A stretch of DNA of 64,000 bases from Bacteroidota bacterium (GTDB lineage Bacteria; Bacteroidota; Bacteroidia; Cytophagales; Cyclobacteriaceae): assembly GCA_018266395.1 (NCBI GenBank), contig JAFEAM010000003.1, positions 248,001 through 312,000 of the forward strand, read 5' to 3'. The notes beneath the pieces are model-generated. The model ran no database searches and was not told where the DNA came from. It saw only the letters and a list, made by a program, of their open reading frames with translations. This document shows, in pieces, positions 61,556 through 64,000 of this stretch (its first letter is position 1; the number at the start of each line of letters is the position of its first letter). The translations under genes were made by a program, and so were the position numbers.

Positions 61556-64000
61556 ATGAGATTAAAACTACCGTTGCTGGCTTTGATTTTAGTGGTTACT
61601 GTCATTGGTGTGCGGGGCCAGAATTTGTGGGGGACCGTCTCATCCGGACTGCAGGACAATAAAGGCGCGTTGTTTAAGACGGCATCGAATGGAACAGGAT
61701 ATGCCATACAATATCAGTTCAAAAGCGAGTTTCCAGGTTCGCAGCCTTACAACAAACTACTCCTTGCCAGTAATGGAAAATTATACGGCACAACCTCTGC
61801 GGGAGGAACAAGTGGCATTGGTTCATTATTTCAATATGATCCTGGCATAGGGGTGCTGACAACCCTGGCTGAATTCACTACACCTGAAGGCAGCTATGCG
61901 GTCAGCGCCCTTACGGAGGTGAGCGGTGTTCTATATGGCATGGCTTACCAGGGTGGGGCCAATGGCTTTGGAACTATTTTTAAATATAACTCCCTAACGA
62001 CTGGAGGAACCCTTTCCACCGTCTATGATTTTGACAACACCAATGGGAGTAATCCCTTAGGGAGCCTGCTTTATGCATCAAACGGCAAGTTGTATGGAGT
62101 GACTTCAGGAGGAGGAACCAATACTGTTGGCGTTTTCTTTGAATTGAATCCAACCGGCGATGTGTTCAGCAAGAAGATTGATTTCACCGCCAGTACTGGC
62201 TCCTCACCTTACTGCGATCTCGTGGAAATTTCAGGAAAAGTATACGGTACAACCAGCGCTGGTGGGCTTAACAGCAATGGAGTATTGTTTGAAGTCAATC
62301 TTACAGGATTTGGTTATGCAGACAAATATGATTTCACAGGAGGTAGTGATGGTTCTGCCCCACTTGGCGGGTTAATTGCATCTGGCACAGTATTGACTGG
62401 AACCACGTCTGCGGGTGGGGCTAATGGGGGAGGTGTAATCTTTTCTTTCGATTTGTCTAACACCACCTTTACCAAGCTAGCTGATTTTTCATCATCGCTT
62501 GGATCCTACCCGCAGGGCTCGTTATTAAAAGCCAGCGACAACAATATTTACGGATTTACAACCAGCGGAGGGGCTCATAGTCTGGGAACTTTCTTTAAAT
62601 ACAGCGGGGGGACCATCACCAACCTGCAGGATATGGATGCTACAGTTATCGGTTATCCCTATAATGGGAATGCCGCGATTGAAGTATCAGGCGTGTTGTA
62701 CACGCTGCAGGCCTATGGAGGCCCTTTTGGAAATGGAGGAATGTATAAATATGTGCTCGCATCCCCTGGCTACACTAAGGTTTTTGACTTTGGAGGTTCT
62801 CTCGATGGGTCCAATCCCCAGGGGAGCCTGACCCGTGGAAGTCAATTGAATGTTCTGTATGGGACTACTCAATTCGGAGGTGCTAACGGGCAAGGTGTCT
62901 TTTTTGAGTACAATCAGAATACATCCACCTATACGAAGAAGGGCGACTTCTCTTCAGCGCTGGGCTTCTATCCCTCCGGTGGAGTAACAGAAGTTACCTT
63001 GACGGCGTTTCCAACTTACCCCAGGTTGTATGGATTGACCCAGCAGGGCGGCACGAACGGCGATGGGACCATTTTTGAGTTCAGTCCTCAAGGGGATTAC
63101 TTCAATAAGGTGTTTGATTTCTCATCCGCGACGACCGGTTCGAATCCGGTGGGCAACATGGTGCTGGCTTCTGATGGAATATTATATGGCGTAACGAAGA
63201 ATGGCGGTGCGAGTGGTGTTGGTACGCTTTTCCAGTTTGACGCCAATACCTATACGTACACCAAGAAAGCTGACTTCAATGTTACCAACGGTTCCAATCC
63301 CACCGGGGATCTCATCCAGGCTGCGAACGGGAAACTCTATGGCTTAGCCAGTGGGGGTGGCAGTTCAAGTGCAGGAACATTATTTGAATACAATATTGCA
63401 ACGGGTACGTTGGCAAAGAAGATTGATTTTACCGGGCCCAACGGAGACACGCCTTATGGTGGTCTTACGCAAGCAACTAATGGAATGCTTTATGGCCTGA
63501 CGTCCTCCGGAGGAGGCGGCGTCGGAGTTCTTTTTGTCTATAACCCGACCAAGAATGTTCTTGTGGTGAAGAACCAATTCTCTTTCACAACCACAGGAAG
63601 TGCGCCTTATGGAAGTCTTACCGAAGTGGCTCCTGGTAAATTCTATGGAACCACAAGTGGAGGCGGTACCAACAGCGGTGGCGTAATATTTCAGTATGAC
63701 TCCATAGCAGGAACACTTACCAAGCTGACGGACCTGGGTGGTTCACTGGGAACTTCCCCTCAATACGTAAGGCCCCTTCTTGTTCCGGCAAAGCAATCAC
63801 AGACCATTACATTCAATGCGCTGCCCGCTAAAGCGGTAACCGATGCGCCATTTACTCTTAGCGCAACAGCATCATCGGGACTCCCTGTCACGTATGTATC
63901 CAGTGATCCAAGCATTGCCAGCGTGTCGGGCAACACAGTCACCATCCACACCTATGGAAATGTTACCATTACTGCTTCACAATACGGCGACGGAACCTGG
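61556..64000 (+). CDS. GloVer-repeat surface protein (3' end outside window)
   Basis: The ATG at 61556 opens a frame of 815 codons without a stop to the window edge. A signal peptide (ALILVVTVIGVRGQ, about 8-21) precedes about 13 tandem units of roughly 50 residues. Each has a core of the form LYG-T/V-T-S-x-G-G followed by G-x-x-F-E/K-Y; this matches the choice-of-anchor GloVer repeats (TIGR03803) seen in secreted Bacteroidota proteins. Near the end of the window an Ig-like domain begins (ITFNALPAKAVTDAPFTLSA). Likely a cell-surface or type IX-secreted protein; the C-terminal sorting domain, if any, is out of view. Confidence 0.88.
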   Translation, partial: MRLKLPLLALILVVTVIGVRGQNLWGTVSSGLQDNKGALFKTASNGTGYAIQYQFKSEFPGSQPYNKLLLASNGKLYGTTSAGGTSGIGSLFQYDPGIGVLTTLAEFTTPEGSYAVSALTEVSGVLYGMAYQGGANGFGTIFKYNSLTTGGTLSTVYDFDNTNGSNPLGSLLYASNGKLYGVTSGGGTNTVGVFFELNPTGDVFSKKIDFTASTGSSPYCDLVEISGKVYGTTSAGGLNSNGVLFEVNLTGFGYADKYDFTGGSDGSAPLGGLIASGTVLTGTTSAGGANGGGVIFSFDLSNTTFTKLADFSSSLGSYPQGSLLKASDNNIYGFTTSGGAHSLGTFFKYSGGTITNLQDMDATVIGYPYNGNAAIEVSGVLYTLQAYGGPFGNGGMYKYVLASPGYTKVFDFGGSLDGSNPQGSLTRGSQLNVLYGTTQFGGANGQGVFFEYNQNTSTYTKKGDFSSALGFYPSGGVTEVTLTAFPTYPRLYGLTQQGGTNGDGTIFEFSPQGDYFNKVFDFSSATTGSNPVGNMVLASDGILYGVTKNGGASGVGTLFQFDANTYTYTKKADFNVTNGSNPTGDLIQAANGKLYGLASGGGSSSAGTLFEYNIATGTLAKKIDFTGPNGDTPYGGLTQATNGMLYGLTSSGGGGVGVLFVYNPTKNVLVVKNQFSFTTTGSAPYGSLTEVAPGKFYGTTSGGGTNSGGVIFQYDSIAGTLTKLTDLGGSLGTSPQYVRPLLVPAKQSQTITFNALPAKAVTDAPFTLSATASSGLPVTYVSSDPSIASVSGNTVTIHTYGNVTITASQYGDGTW

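Overview
This window looks like chromosome of a member of the Bacteroidota, most plausibly a Cytophagales-type soil or water bacterium; the order is an inference. The evidence is: a two-motif DnaJ of the kind I know from flavobacterial and cytophagal lineages, short Obg and adenylate kinase, a GT3 glycogen synthase, GH109, GloVer-repeat and DUF4097 proteins, few Shine-Dalgarno sites, and many TAnnTTTG (-7) promoter boxes, several lying 3-4 bases before a start codon. I see no phage, plasmid, insertion sequence or CRISPR array. Most of the window is ordinary chromosomal gene content with several small accessory modules.

Layout. 1-4.5 kb (minus): a truncated exported protein, dnaJ, grpE, obg, adk, hpt. 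4.6-8.8 kb: GH109-type oxidoreductase-fold glycosidase, M42-like peptidase, GMC oxidoreductase. 8.8-12.7 kb: an alkylation-repair cluster in which Ada is split: AraC-methyltransferase, separate Ada-zinc-like protein coupled to a 2OG-Fe(II) oxygenase, and AlkA. 13.6-17.3 kb (minus): an ECF sigma factor, a HEAT-repeat membrane anti-sigma factor and three DUF4097-like exported proteins, overlapping or tightly spaced. Its promoter shares a two-block motif, with identical spacing, with the promoter of a secreted Asp/Ile-rich protein at 20.6 kb; together they may form a cell-envelope stress regulon. 18-24.3 kb: Pif1-like helicase, alpha/beta hydrolase, membrane protein, tRNA-Pro(CGG) followed by hairpin-rich 112-bp tandem repeats, DinB-like protein.

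24.4-27.1 kb and 40.3-44.0 kb (minus): two molybdenum-hydroxylase operons (2Fe-2S subunit plus large subunit), the second with a cytochrome c and a MocA-like cytidylyltransferase. Between them are a YcaQ-like glycosylase, an AraC-aldo/keto reductase-cupin set, a PadR-ABC permease pair with a perfect palindromic operator candidate, a fused serine dehydratase, and lutABC translationally coupled to a D-2-hydroxyacid dehydrogenase.

44-55 kb: glycogen metabolism (a phosphorylase-like protein that has Ser where the PLP lysine is expected, and a GT3 glycogen synthase), MOSC, SCO and cytochrome c genes, a TrkA-type potassium channel, ClpB and Upp. 55.4-59 kb: an exported WD40-caspase protein lying between two paralogous beta-barrel-like proteins, the most unusual module here. 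59-64 kb: an orphan serine dehydratase alpha subunit, an M28 peptidase, and a large GloVer-repeat surface protein running off the right edge.
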